Source: an uncultured Phascolarctobacterium sp.
GTDB lineage: Bacteria; Bacillota; Negativicutes; Acidaminococcales; Acidaminococcaceae
DNA: 8,907 nt
Direction: 5' to 3'
Assembly (NCBI GenBank): GCA_900552855.1
Contig: USBG01000061.1
Coordinates: 1 to 8,907, forward strand
The translations under genes and the position numbers were made by a program. Under the pieces are notes generated by a model that was not told the origin of the DNA, searched no databases, and saw only the letters and a program-made list of their open reading frames with translations. This document shows positions 1 to 5,595 of the stretch, one piece after another (position 1 is the first letter of the stretch; every line of letters starts with the position of its first letter).

Positions 1-113
1 ATATCCCATTCGAAAGAAGTAAGACCCCTTGAAGACGACGAGGTAGATAGGGCAGAGGTGGAAGTGCAGTAATGTATGGAGCTGACTGTTACTAATCGGT
101 CGAGGGTTTGACC
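1..113 (+). rRNA. 23S ribosomal RNA, 3' end (partial)
   Basis: This is the last part of a large-subunit rRNA gene cut by the left edge of the window. The run GTAAGACCCC at about 20-29, GGTAGATAGG at 42-51 and ACTAATCGGTCGAGG at 91-105 match the conserved final helices of bacterial 23S rRNA. The mature 3' end is placed at about 113 by comparison with the usual terminal sequence CGAGG-N-TT-N-ACC, with an error of a few bases. The following 81 bases lead to a tRNA gene, so this is the distal part of an rRNA operon transcribed rightward. Confidence 0.95.
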
Positions 114-166
114 TGGAACGGTCGATCGCAAAGCAGTAGGAAGAAGGATGTTACGTGTGTGCAGTT

Positions 167-186
167 TTGAAGGTATATACCTTCAA
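167..186. repeat. Perfect 20-bp palindrome in the 23S-tRNA spacer
   Basis: TTGAAGGTAT is followed directly by its exact reverse complement ATACCTTCAA. In the transcript it could form a hairpin eight bases upstream of the tRNA, possibly a precursor-processing or antitermination element. It has no following T-run, so it does not look like a terminator. The role is inferred; only the symmetry is seen. Confidence 0.6.
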
Positions 187-194
187 TTAAATAT

Positions 195-268
195 AGGGGA
201 TTAGTTCAATGGTAGAGCACCGGTCTCCAAAACCGTCGATCTGGGTTCGAGTCCTAGTGCCCCTGCCA
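195..268 (+). tRNA. tRNA-Trp (anticodon CCA)
   Basis: The 74-base cloverleaf carries anticodon CCA at 227-229, inside the loop CTCCAAA typical of tRNA-Trp. The D-arm is GTTC...GAGC, the T-arm is CTGGG-TTCGAGT-CCTAG, the discriminator is G265 and the CCA end is encoded (266-268). The gene sits downstream of 23S rRNA and is followed by a terminator, so it is probably the last gene of the rRNA transcript. Oddly, the two inner acceptor pairs (A200 with G259, T201 with T258) and the outer anticodon-stem pair (C220 with T236) do not match. In the usual Gram-positive tRNA-Trp, which begins AGGGGCA, these positions pair. The identity is firm; full function is likely but less certain. Confidence 0.93.
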
Positions 269-277
269 CGTAAAAGC

Positions 278-310
278 AAGCGTAGATGAAAATCTACGCT
301 TTTTTATTTT
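278..310 (+). terminator. Intrinsic terminator of the rRNA / tRNA-Trp transcript
   Basis: A 10-bp stem, AAGCGTAGAT (278-287) with ATCTACGCTT (292-301), closes a GAAA tetraloop and runs into a T-rich tail (300-310). It lies nine bases after the tRNA CCA end and has no gene between, so it should end the rRNA operon. Confidence 0.9.
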
Positions 311-503
311 GCTTACATTGCATAGAATTACATTATTTCCTAGGTTAAAAACTAGGATTACAAGCATCTCCGTTCCCTATTCTATCGCCATTTATACTCC
401 ATAATCTTAAACACTAATTGGCAGTTATAATAGTAGATGGTCGTCTCATATCTTTTTATAAAGCTTACTCTAAATGATTTGATATACTTATTATAAAACA
501 TAA
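311..503. other. AT-rich intergenic stretch without a recognised gene
   Basis: No credible coding region or RNA gene is visible here. The only structure is a weak imperfect hairpin, TCCTAG (338-343) with CTAGGA (352-357), which has no T-tail. The stretch separates the rRNA terminator from the promoter of the DNA glycosylase gene. Confidence 0.6.
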
Positions 504-532
504 TTGAAACAAATACTGATTCGTATTATAAT
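504..532 (+). promoter_or_regulatory. Sigma-A type promoter of the DNA glycosylase gene
   Basis: The -35 box TTGAAA (504-509) and a perfect -10 box TATAAT (527-532) are separated by exactly 17 bases. Transcription should start near 539, giving a leader of about 25 bases that contains little more than the ribosome binding site. No operator-like dyad or Ada-type box was recognised nearby. Confidence 0.8.
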
Positions 533-550
533 ATGATAAGTATAATATTA

Positions 551-556
551 AGGAGG
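551..556 (+). promoter_or_regulatory. Ribosome binding site that decides the glycosylase start
   Basis: AGGAGG lies eight bases before ATG 565, the ideal distance. The alternative in-frame GTG at 559 is only two bases after it, too close for normal initiation, so ATG 565 is chosen. Confidence 0.85.
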
Positions 557-564
557 AAGTGCTT

Positions 565-1188
565 ATGTGCCAAACCCCAGATTGGTCACTTGGTGACCGC
601 TATCTGCGTGAAAACGTTGCAGAGCTCGCCCCGTTAGTAGAGAAATACTCTCCCTGCCCTCTAAAATGCAAGGAAAAGGAAGAATATTTTGCTATACTTT
701 TGGCCGGCATCATTGCCCAACAACTACCACCTGATGTAAGTCAGGAGCTCATGCAGAAGCTAGAAGGCCTTACAGGCAAGCCCATCACCCCTGAGGGTAT
801 CTTAAACGCCTCTCCTGAGGCCTTAAAAGCAATTGGAATTGTAGAGCAAAAGGTAAAGTATATTCAGGATTTTGCCCGCTCCGTCCAACTTGGTGATATT
901 ACCATGGACAAATTTTCCGAAATGACAGATAGCCAAATTTCTAAGCAGCTACTGCAGATTAGAGGCTTAGGTCAATGGACCATTGAAATGTTTTTGCTAC
1001 TTGCTTTATGCAGAACTGATGTAGTCCCCTGCTCCGACTTTATTTTTAAGAAGGAGCTGCAACAAATGCTTAAGCTTGACTCTGTTCCTAAACGTGGTCA
1101 GATTAATAAGCTAACTGAAGGCTGGCGTCCATGGCGTTCCCTTGCCGTATGGTATATGTGGCAGCACGCCAACGAACAAAATAAGTAA
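565..1188 (+). CDS. DNA-3-methyladenine glycosylase II family protein (HhH-GPD fold)
   Basis: This 207-residue protein should remove alkylated bases from DNA, the first step of base excision repair in the cytoplasm. The helix-hairpin-helix is visible as LQIRGLGQWTIEMF at about residues 130-143, the HhH-GPD core. About 20 residues further, in VVPCSDF, lies D158, which aligns with the catalytic aspartate of E. coli AlkA (PDDYLI). The protein is shorter than E. coli AlkA (282 residues) and lacks its N-terminal domain, resembling the compact single-domain members of the superfamily. The C-terminal WRPWRSLAVWYMWQ (187-200) is typical of the family. No Fe-S cysteine cluster of the EndoIII type is seen at the C-terminus. 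The gene has its own promoter and terminator and so is monocistronic. Family assignment is strong; exact substrate range (3-methyladenine or wider) cannot be read from sequence. Confidence 0.9.
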   Translation: MCQTPDWSLGDRYLRENVAELAPLVEKYSPCPLKCKEKEEYFAILLAGIIAQQLPPDVSQELMQKLEGLTGKPITPEGILNASPEALKAIGIVEQKVKYIQDFARSVQLGDITMDKFSEMTDSQISKQLLQIRGLGQWTIEMFLLLALCRTDVVPCSDFIFKKELQQMLKLDSVPKRGQINKLTEGWRPWRSLAVWYMWQHANEQNK

Positions 1189-1195
1189 AAAATTA

Positions 1196-1233
1196 TCCCG
1201 CTCTTCCGTAAAAAGGAAAAGCGGGACTTTTTT
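1196..1233 (+). terminator. Intrinsic terminator after the glycosylase gene, possibly bidirectional
   Basis: TCCCGCTCTTCC (1196-1207) pairs with GGAAAAGCGGGA (1215-1226) with one internal mismatch, and a T-run follows (1228-1233). On the opposite strand the stem is followed by TAATTTTTT, so it may also stop leftward transcription coming from tctA. Confidence 0.88.
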
Positions 1234-1239
1234 ATGTTT

Positions 1240-1410
1240 CACCTCTCAGTCAACTCGCTACGCTCGTTGCCAGCTCCCCTTAAAAAGGGGAGACTTTCCG
1301 TGAATAGAACTTAAGCCTCTCCTTTTAAGGAGACAAGGTGAATTGGCCTTAAGCCAAGAGAAGGCGGCCTGGGCCGGGTGGCATTGCCAAAGGCAATGAC
1401 GGAAAGGTCT
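1240..1410. repeat. Hairpin-rich intergenic repeat-like element
   Basis: The gap between the convergent glycosylase and tctA genes is packed with short inverted repeats. They are CTCCCCTT/AAGGGGAG (1274-1292), TCTCCTT/AAGGAGA (1318-1333), TTGGC/GCCAA (1343-1357) and CATTGCC-AAA-GGCAATG (1382-1398). AGACTTTCCG (1291-1300) is almost the reverse complement of CGGAAAGGTCT (1400-1410), and CTTAAGCC occurs twice (1310 and 1348). There is no open frame with a ribosome binding site. This resembles the non-coding palindromic repeats seen in many copies in gut Bacillota genomes. A single copy in the window cannot prove repetition, and the boundaries are approximate. Confidence 0.55.
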
Positions 1411-1440
1411 AAAAAGCTAGAAAACCAGCTCGGAAAATTT

Positions 1441-2919
1441 TTATCTCTTAAATACCTTGCCCAGTAATGGAGACAGCAGTGACAATGCAGCTGCTACTAA
1501 AAAGAATAAGCATAATGGGCGCTGGAAGAAGATATTAAAGGAGCCATCACTCATGATAAGTGAGCCAACAAAGTTTTGCTCAGCCATGCTGCCTAAAATT
1601 ATACCAATGATAATTGCAGACATTGAAAAGCCAATTTTATTAAGGAAGTATCCAATAAAACCACTTACAACCATGAGATAAACATCGTTCAAGGAATTAT
1701 TATAGGAATAAGTACCTACAAAGGTCATCATTACGATAATTGGTAACAAGATATGGATAGGTACATTAACAACCTTTACAAACAGTTTAATTAAAGAAAA
1801 GCCCATAAGACCCATAATCAGATTGGCCAAAAGCAAACCAATAAAAATGGCATAAACATCAGGAGCCTTTTCCACAAATAGTAAGGGGCCAGGCTGTAAG
1901 CCCTGTACCATAAGTGCACCCATCATAATAGCAGTTGCACCATCACCAGGAATACCTAATGTCAGCACAGGAATAAAAGCACCACCAGAAACAGCATTAT
2001 TGCCTGCTTCAGAAGCAACAATACCCTCAGGCTCACCATTGCCAAAATTATCCTTATGCTTAGACCAACGCTTAGCCTGATCATAGGATACAAAGGAAGC
2101 AATATCACCGCCAGTACCAGGTACACAGCCTATAAAGGTACCAATTGCAGAAGAACGCACTAAGGTCATAAATACTCGCTTAATATCACCAAAGGATGGC
2201 AGTACACGGTCAATACGCATATTCTGCTCACCACGTTCATTGTGATAATAATCCTCAATACTGCTAAGCACCTGTGCAAAGGCAAATACACCAATCAGTA
2301 CAGGAATAAAGGATACGCCACCAAGCAGATATGTAGTATCCAAGGTAAAACGAATGGTGCCACTCATATCGTCAATGCCTACAGTAGCCAAAAACAGACC
2401 GAATAATCCGCCCATAATGCCTTTAATAACACTGCCAGAGGAAACACTGGTAATAATGCTCAGGCCAAAGATTGCCAAAGCAAAATACTCAGGCTTGGAA
2501 AATTGTAGTGCAACCTTCGCCAGCTGAGGAGCCAAAAGAATTAAGCAAATAGTACTAAATACGCCGCCAAAGGTGCTGGCCATAGTAGATAGTCCCAACG
2601 CTCTGCCAGGCTGATGCAGCTTTGTAGCCATAGGATAACCATCCAATGTAGTAGCTACAGAAGCAGGAGTACCAGGAGTTTTTAATAAAATAGCAGAAAT
2701 ACTGCCGCCATAAATAGCACCACAGTAAATACCAAGAAGCATTAAAATGCCACCAATACCATGGAAGCTAAAGGCCAACGGAAACAGCAGTGCCAAGCCC
2801 ATATTTACACTCAGACCAGGCATGCAACCAAAAGCAATACCAACAAGAACGCCAAAGAATAAACCCATAATATTTAAGGGGTCCATAATCATATTTAACG
2901 CACTAATAATATCTAACAT
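1441..2919 (-). CDS. tctA: Tripartite tricarboxylate transporter, large membrane subunit TctA
   Basis: This 492-residue, strongly hydrophobic protein is the large permease subunit of a TTT-family secondary transporter, which imports citrate-like di- or tricarboxylates (or related organic acids) using an ion gradient. Length and architecture match TctA, which has about 11-12 membrane segments. The family hallmarks are present: YGGSISAILLKTPGTPAS starting at residue 70, and GCVPGTGGDIASF at 264-276 leading to SEAGNNAVSGGAFIP (303-317) and LGIPGD (321-326). The start ATG is preceded by a GGGGGT-type ribosome binding site. It lies 12 bases after the tctB stop, so the two are cotranscribed. No TctC substrate-binding gene accompanies them, so the substrate cannot be predicted from context. 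Confidence 0.94.
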   Translation of the reverse strand: MLDIISALNMIMDPLNIMGLFFGVLVGIAFGCMPGLSVNMGLALLFPLAFSFHGIGGILMLLGIYCGAIYGGSISAILLKTPGTPASVATTLDGYPMATKLHQPGRALGLSTMASTFGGVFSTICLILLAPQLAKVALQFSKPEYFALAIFGLSIITSVSSGSVIKGIMGGLFGLFLATVGIDDMSGTIRFTLDTTYLLGGVSFIPVLIGVFAFAQVLSSIEDYYHNERGEQNMRIDRVLPSFGDIKRVFMTLVRSSAIGTFIGCVPGTGGDIASFVSYDQAKRWSKHKDNFGNGEPEGIVASEAGNNAVSGGAFIPVLTLGIPGDGATAIMMGALMVQGLQPGPLLFVEKAPDVYAIFIGLLLANLIMGLMGFSLIKLFVKVVNVPIHILLPIIVMMTFVGTYSYNNSLNDVYLMVVSGFIGYFLNKIGFSMSAIIIGIILGSMAEQNFVGSLIMSDGSFNIFFQRPLCLFFLVAAALSLLSPLLGKVFKR

Positions 2920-2931
2920 TACGTGTACCCC

Positions 2932-3402
2932 CTACTCCAAGAAAATAGACTCTGGCATTTGCGTGTGCAGCAGCATACCAAAAACAAGATAAATAAATAT
3001 AATAGTGCCAATAGTTGTCAAAACAATATACTTTTTATTGTTATAATCCATCAGCTTCATAACTGCAGGAATAAGACACGCTGCAGCAATATAAAAGCCT
3101 AAAAGATTAATCAAAATACAGAATACAACCACAAGCCCCATCATAATGTACACACGCTTATTGGCCTCTGTAGCTAAAGCCACATGCTGACTAGAAAGCT
3201 CCTCTTTATTAAAGAAGGTGTAACCAAAGAGCACAACAGCAGCACCTAGCATTAAACACCCTAGACTAAAGGGCCAAAAGCCAGGACCTGGTCCATTAAC
3301 AGTAAACTCTAAAGGAAATTCAGACGCTGCTAGCATAATGCTGCCACCAATCAGCGAGCCTAAAACACCAACTATATAATTACAAACTGCCATATTATTC
3401 AT
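2932..3402 (-). CDS. tctB: Tripartite tricarboxylate transporter, small membrane subunit TctB
   Basis: This 156-residue protein is the small membrane subunit that pairs with TctA. Four hydrophobic segments lie at about residues 9-27, 42-62, 84-116 (long enough for two passes) and 124-145. The GPGPGFWPF motif (37-45) just before the second segment and the C-terminal FGMLLHTQMPESIF are typical of TctB, a poorly conserved family of about 150-170 residues. I chose the ATG at 3402 because GAGG lies eight bases upstream. An in-frame ATG at 3441 would add 13 residues but has no ribosome binding site. It is the first gene of a tctB-tctA pair with its own promoter. Confidence 0.88.
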   Translation of the reverse strand: MNNMAVCNYIVGVLGSLIGGSIMLAASEFPLEFTVNGPGPGFWPFSLGCLMLGAAVVLFGYTFFNKEELSSQHVALATEANKRVYIMMGLVVVFCILINLLGFYIAAACLIPAVMKLMDYNNKKYIVLTTIGTIIFIYLVFGMLLHTQMPESIFLE

Positions 3403-3410
3403 CACATCAA

Positions 3411-3414
3411 CCTC
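3411..3414 (-). promoter_or_regulatory. Ribosome binding site that decides the tctB start
   Basis: On the minus strand GAGG precedes the ATG at 3402 by eight bases. It supports this start over the longer in-frame ATG at 3441, whose upstream bases are AT-rich without a purine box. Confidence 0.65.
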
Positions 3415-3459
3415 GTTAAGAAAAATCATATAACATTTCAATAAAATGCCATATTATGT

Positions 3460-3488
3460 ATTGTATCATAAATTACAGTTTGTGTCAT
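3460..3488 (-). promoter_or_regulatory. Putative promoter of tctBA
   Basis: On the minus strand ATGACA (3488-3483) and TACAAT (3465-3460) are 17 bases apart, five of six matches to each consensus box. The predicted start near 3453 leaves a leader of about 50 bases. It lies downstream of the rbs terminator, so tctBA appears to be a separate transcription unit. Confidence 0.6.
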
Positions 3489-3605
3489 TATGGGCAATAA
3501 GTTTGACATTTTATACCTTGTTCTGCAGCAACCAAATTGCTTAAAGATCAAAAAACATTCAACTGCTAACTATAATTAAACGGCCTTATATTAAAATTTA
3601 ACTGT

Positions 3606-3641
3606 AAAAAAATTCCCGCCACTTATGCGACGGGAATTTTT
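3606..3641 (-). terminator. Intrinsic terminator of the rbs operon
   Basis: On the minus strand AAAAATTCCCG pairs with CGGGAATTTTT over 11 bp, extended by G-T/G-C pairs around a small loop, and is followed by a run of seven Ts. It starts about 50 bases after the rbsB stop and should insulate the ribose operon from tctBA. Confidence 0.88.
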
Positions 3642-3689
3642 AATTGATACAAGTTGTCAGAGTTGGATCAATTGATTATTAGATTGTGA

Positions 3690-4604
3690 TTATTTCTTTT
3701 CTACAAGCTTCAGAGGTGCAGAAACTTTTGCTTCAACCTTTTCGCCTTTAGCAGCTTTAACAGCTACTTCCAGACCTTGTTGGCCCATTACGTCAGGTTG
3801 TTGAGCGATGGTTGCGGACATGGTGCCGTCTTGAACAGCTTTTACGCCGTCTTCGGTGCCGTCAAAACCAACGATCATGATTTCTTTGTTAGCGGATTTA
3901 GCAGCTTGGATAGCACCCAGAGCCATTTCGTCGTTATGAGCGAAGATAGCTTTGATGCCGTCGTTAGCTTGCAGCAGGTTTTCAGCAACGGTCAGACCTT
4001 GGCTACGGTCGAAGTTAGCAGATTGTTTAGCAACAACATTCAGCTTTTGGTCAGCAATTTTGTGGAAGCCTTCGCCACGTTCACGAGTAGCGGAAGCACC
4101 GGGGATACCTTCCAGCTCAGCTACAGCTACTTTTTCACCCATTTTTTTCAGGATGTATTCAGCAGCCATTTCGCCGCCCTTTACGTTATCAGAAGCAACT
4201 AAGGAAGCAACCTTACCTTCGTCAGCACTGCGGTCCAGACAAACCACAGGAATGTTAGCTTTGTTAGCAGCCTTAACAGAGGTAGAGATTGCAGCAGAGT
4301 CAACAGGGTTTACCAGCAGTACGCTGATGTTTTGTTGCAGCAGGTCAGCTACGTCATTTGCTTGTTTAGCAGGATCGTTTTGTGCGTCAACAACCTTAAC
4401 GGTTACGCCCAGTTCCTTAGCTTTAGCATCAACGCCTTGAGCCAGGGTTACGAAGAAGGGGTTATTTTGAGTAGAAACAGAGAAGCCAACAACGATGTTC
4501 TTAGAATCAGCCGGTTTAGCTTCTTTCTTTTCATCACTGCCGCAGCCAACCATCAGCATAGCCATGGTGAACATGCAAATCAGCATCATAAAAAGTTTTT
4601 TCAT
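3690..4604 (-). CDS. rbsB: D-ribose ABC transporter, substrate-binding lipoprotein RbsB
   Basis: This 304-residue protein captures ribose outside the cytoplasmic membrane and delivers it to RbsC. It begins with a lipoprotein signal: KK, a methionine-rich hydrophobic core and a lipobox MVGC with the lipidated cysteine at residue 21. A linker then leads to a type I periplasmic-binding fold. The ribose-contacting residues known from E. coli RbsB are all recognisable: NNPFF (47-51), LDR (123-125), the ATRERGEGF loop (172-180), AHND (222-225), GFDG (246-249) and IAQQP (266-270, Q268). A strong AAGGAGA lies eight bases before the start. It is the last gene of rbsKDACB. Its codons (Ala mostly GCT, many GAC and AAC) look more optimised than those of rbsK, as expected for an abundant binding protein. 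The ribose assignment is strong from motifs plus operon context. Confidence 0.95.
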   Translation of the reverse strand: MKKLFMMLICMFTMAMLMVGCGSDEKKEAKPADSKNIVVGFSVSTQNNPFFVTLAQGVDAKAKELGVTVKVVDAQNDPAKQANDVADLLQQNISVLLVNPVDSAAISTSVKAANKANIPVVCLDRSADEGKVASLVASDNVKGGEMAAEYILKKMGEKVAVAELEGIPGASATRERGEGFHKIADQKLNVVAKQSANFDRSQGLTVAENLLQANDGIKAIFAHNDEMALGAIQAAKSANKEIMIVGFDGTEDGVKAVQDGTMSATIAQQPDVMGQQGLEVAVKAAKGEKVEAKVSAPLKLVEKK

Positions 4605-4665
4605 GAGTAGTATCTCCTTTTAATTTTTTAATTTGCTTTGACAACTTGCAAGATAAACTAATTAA
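4605..4665 (-). other. 61-base gap between rbsC and rbsB
   Basis: This AT-rich gap is the longest inside the operon; the others overlap or are 17 bases. It holds the strong rbsB ribosome binding site (4613-4619) and a small CTTGCAAG palindrome. No complete promoter or terminator was found. It may be a processing or translation-enhancing leader for rbsB, which is inference. Confidence 0.5.
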
Positions 4666-5595
4666 TTAAGATTTTTTGCGGTCCATCAAAACTGCCAGCA
4701 AAATTACAATACCCTTTACTACCTGTTGGTAGAAGCTGGATACGTTAAGAATATTCAGACCATTATTCAAGGTACCAATGATGAGTGCACCAATGAGGGT
4801 ACCAACAATACGACCTTTACCACCGGAAAGACTAGTACCACCCAGTACTACAGCAGCGATGGCGTCTAGCTCATAACCAGTACCTGCAGTAGGCTGAGCA
4901 CTGTTCAAACGGCTTGTAATAATAGCACCTGCCATACCGCACAGCATACCAGTAATAGTATAAGCAAACATCTTAATACGATTGATTTTGATGCCTGCTA
5001 TAAAGGATACCTTTTCGTTACCACCTACAGCATAGGTTTTGCGCCCTAAGGTAGTGTGATGCAGTACGAAGTAGAGAATGTCGAACATGATAATCATCAT
5101 TACTGCCGGCACAGGTACTCCTAAGAGATAGCCTTGGCCAAAGCTATGGAACAATTCATCATCAGTAAGGCCACTGATAGGATTACCATTGGTATAAACA
5201 AGCGTAGCACCACGGAAAATGGTCATAGTTGCCAAGGTAGCAATAAAGGGAGCAACCTTACCTTGAGTAACAATCAAGCCATTTACTGCACCAAGAGCTG
5301 CACCGATAAGGCAAGCCAGCACGATGGCAAAAATAGGATCCAAGCCACCCTTAATCATGCTACCCATAATAGCACTGGATAAGGCTAGAATACTACCAAC
5401 TGACAGGTCAATACCGCCTGTAAGAATTACAAAGGTCATACCAAAGGAAATAAGTGCGTTAATAGATACCTGACGGAACAGGTTCTTAATATTACCAGGA
5501 TCAACAAAGCTGCTGTTGAGACAGGTAATGACTACAAAAAGGAGCACCAGGCCAATTATGGAGCCTGATTTCTTTAAAAGTGCTTTCAAATCCAT
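4666..5595 (-). CDS. rbsC: D-ribose ABC transporter, permease RbsC
   Basis: This 309-residue integral membrane protein forms the ribose channel, presumably as a dimer bound to RbsA. It has the usual length and about eight to ten hydrophobic segments. Family motifs include FVILTGGIDLSVGS (about 55-68), the cytoplasmic coupling region YAVGGNEKVSFIAGIKINRIK in the second half, and DAIAAVVLGGTSLSGGKG near residues 242-259. AGGAGG precedes the ATG by nine bases within the end of rbsA, and the rbsA stop and rbsC start overlap by one base (TAATG), which points to translational coupling. Sequence alone does not separate ribose from related pentose permeases; the flanking rbsK and rbsD genes do. Confidence 0.95.
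   Translation of the reverse strand: MDLKALLKKSGSIIGLVLLFVVITCLNSSFVDPGNIKNLFRQVSINALISFGMTFVILTGGIDLSVGSILALSSAIMGSMIKGGLDPIFAIVLACLIGAALGAVNGLIVTQGKVAPFIATLATMTIFRGATLVYTNGNPISGLTDDELFHSFGQGYLLGVPVPAVMMIIMFDILYFVLHHTTLGRKTYAVGGNEKVSFIAGIKINRIKMFAYTITGMLCGMAGAIITSRLNSAQPTAGTGYELDAIAAVVLGGTSLSGGKGRIVGTLIGALIIGTLNNGLNILNVSSFYQQVVKGIVILLAVLMDRKKS

Noticed and set aside
338..357. Hairpin TCCTAG/CTAGGA as a terminator or regulatory RNA
   Set aside because: Short imperfect stem in AT-rich DNA with no T-run and no link to a gene.
284..419. Degenerate second ATP site of RbsA (Arg for Walker A Lys, residues 284-291 and 414-419 of the protein) as a damaged gene
   Set aside because: The same asymmetry is characteristic of RbsA/MglA/XylG double ATPases, so it is normal. 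The numbers given are residue positions in RbsA, encoded within 5595-7079.
559..564. GTG start two codons upstream of the glycosylase ATG
   Set aside because: It is only two bases from the Shine-Dalgarno AGGAGG, while ATG 565 has ideal eight-base spacing.
1411..1440. AGCT-centred dyad after tctA as its terminator
   Set aside because: Only about four to five paired bases around AGCT; the stronger bidirectional stem at 1196-1226 is the better candidate for ending tctBA.
3403..3441. Thirteen-residue N-terminal extension of TctB from an upstream ATG
   Set aside because: No ribosome binding site upstream, and the extension puts polar residues before the first membrane segment; the ATG at 3402 has GAGG at good spacing.
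3777..4440. Two overlapping plus-strand open frames (141 and 162 codons) opposite rbsB
   Set aside because: They lie wholly antisense to a gene with all ribose-binding motifs, have no convincing ribosome binding site, and translate into low-similarity Ser/Ala-rich sequence. They are frame shadows caused by the codon bias of rbsB.
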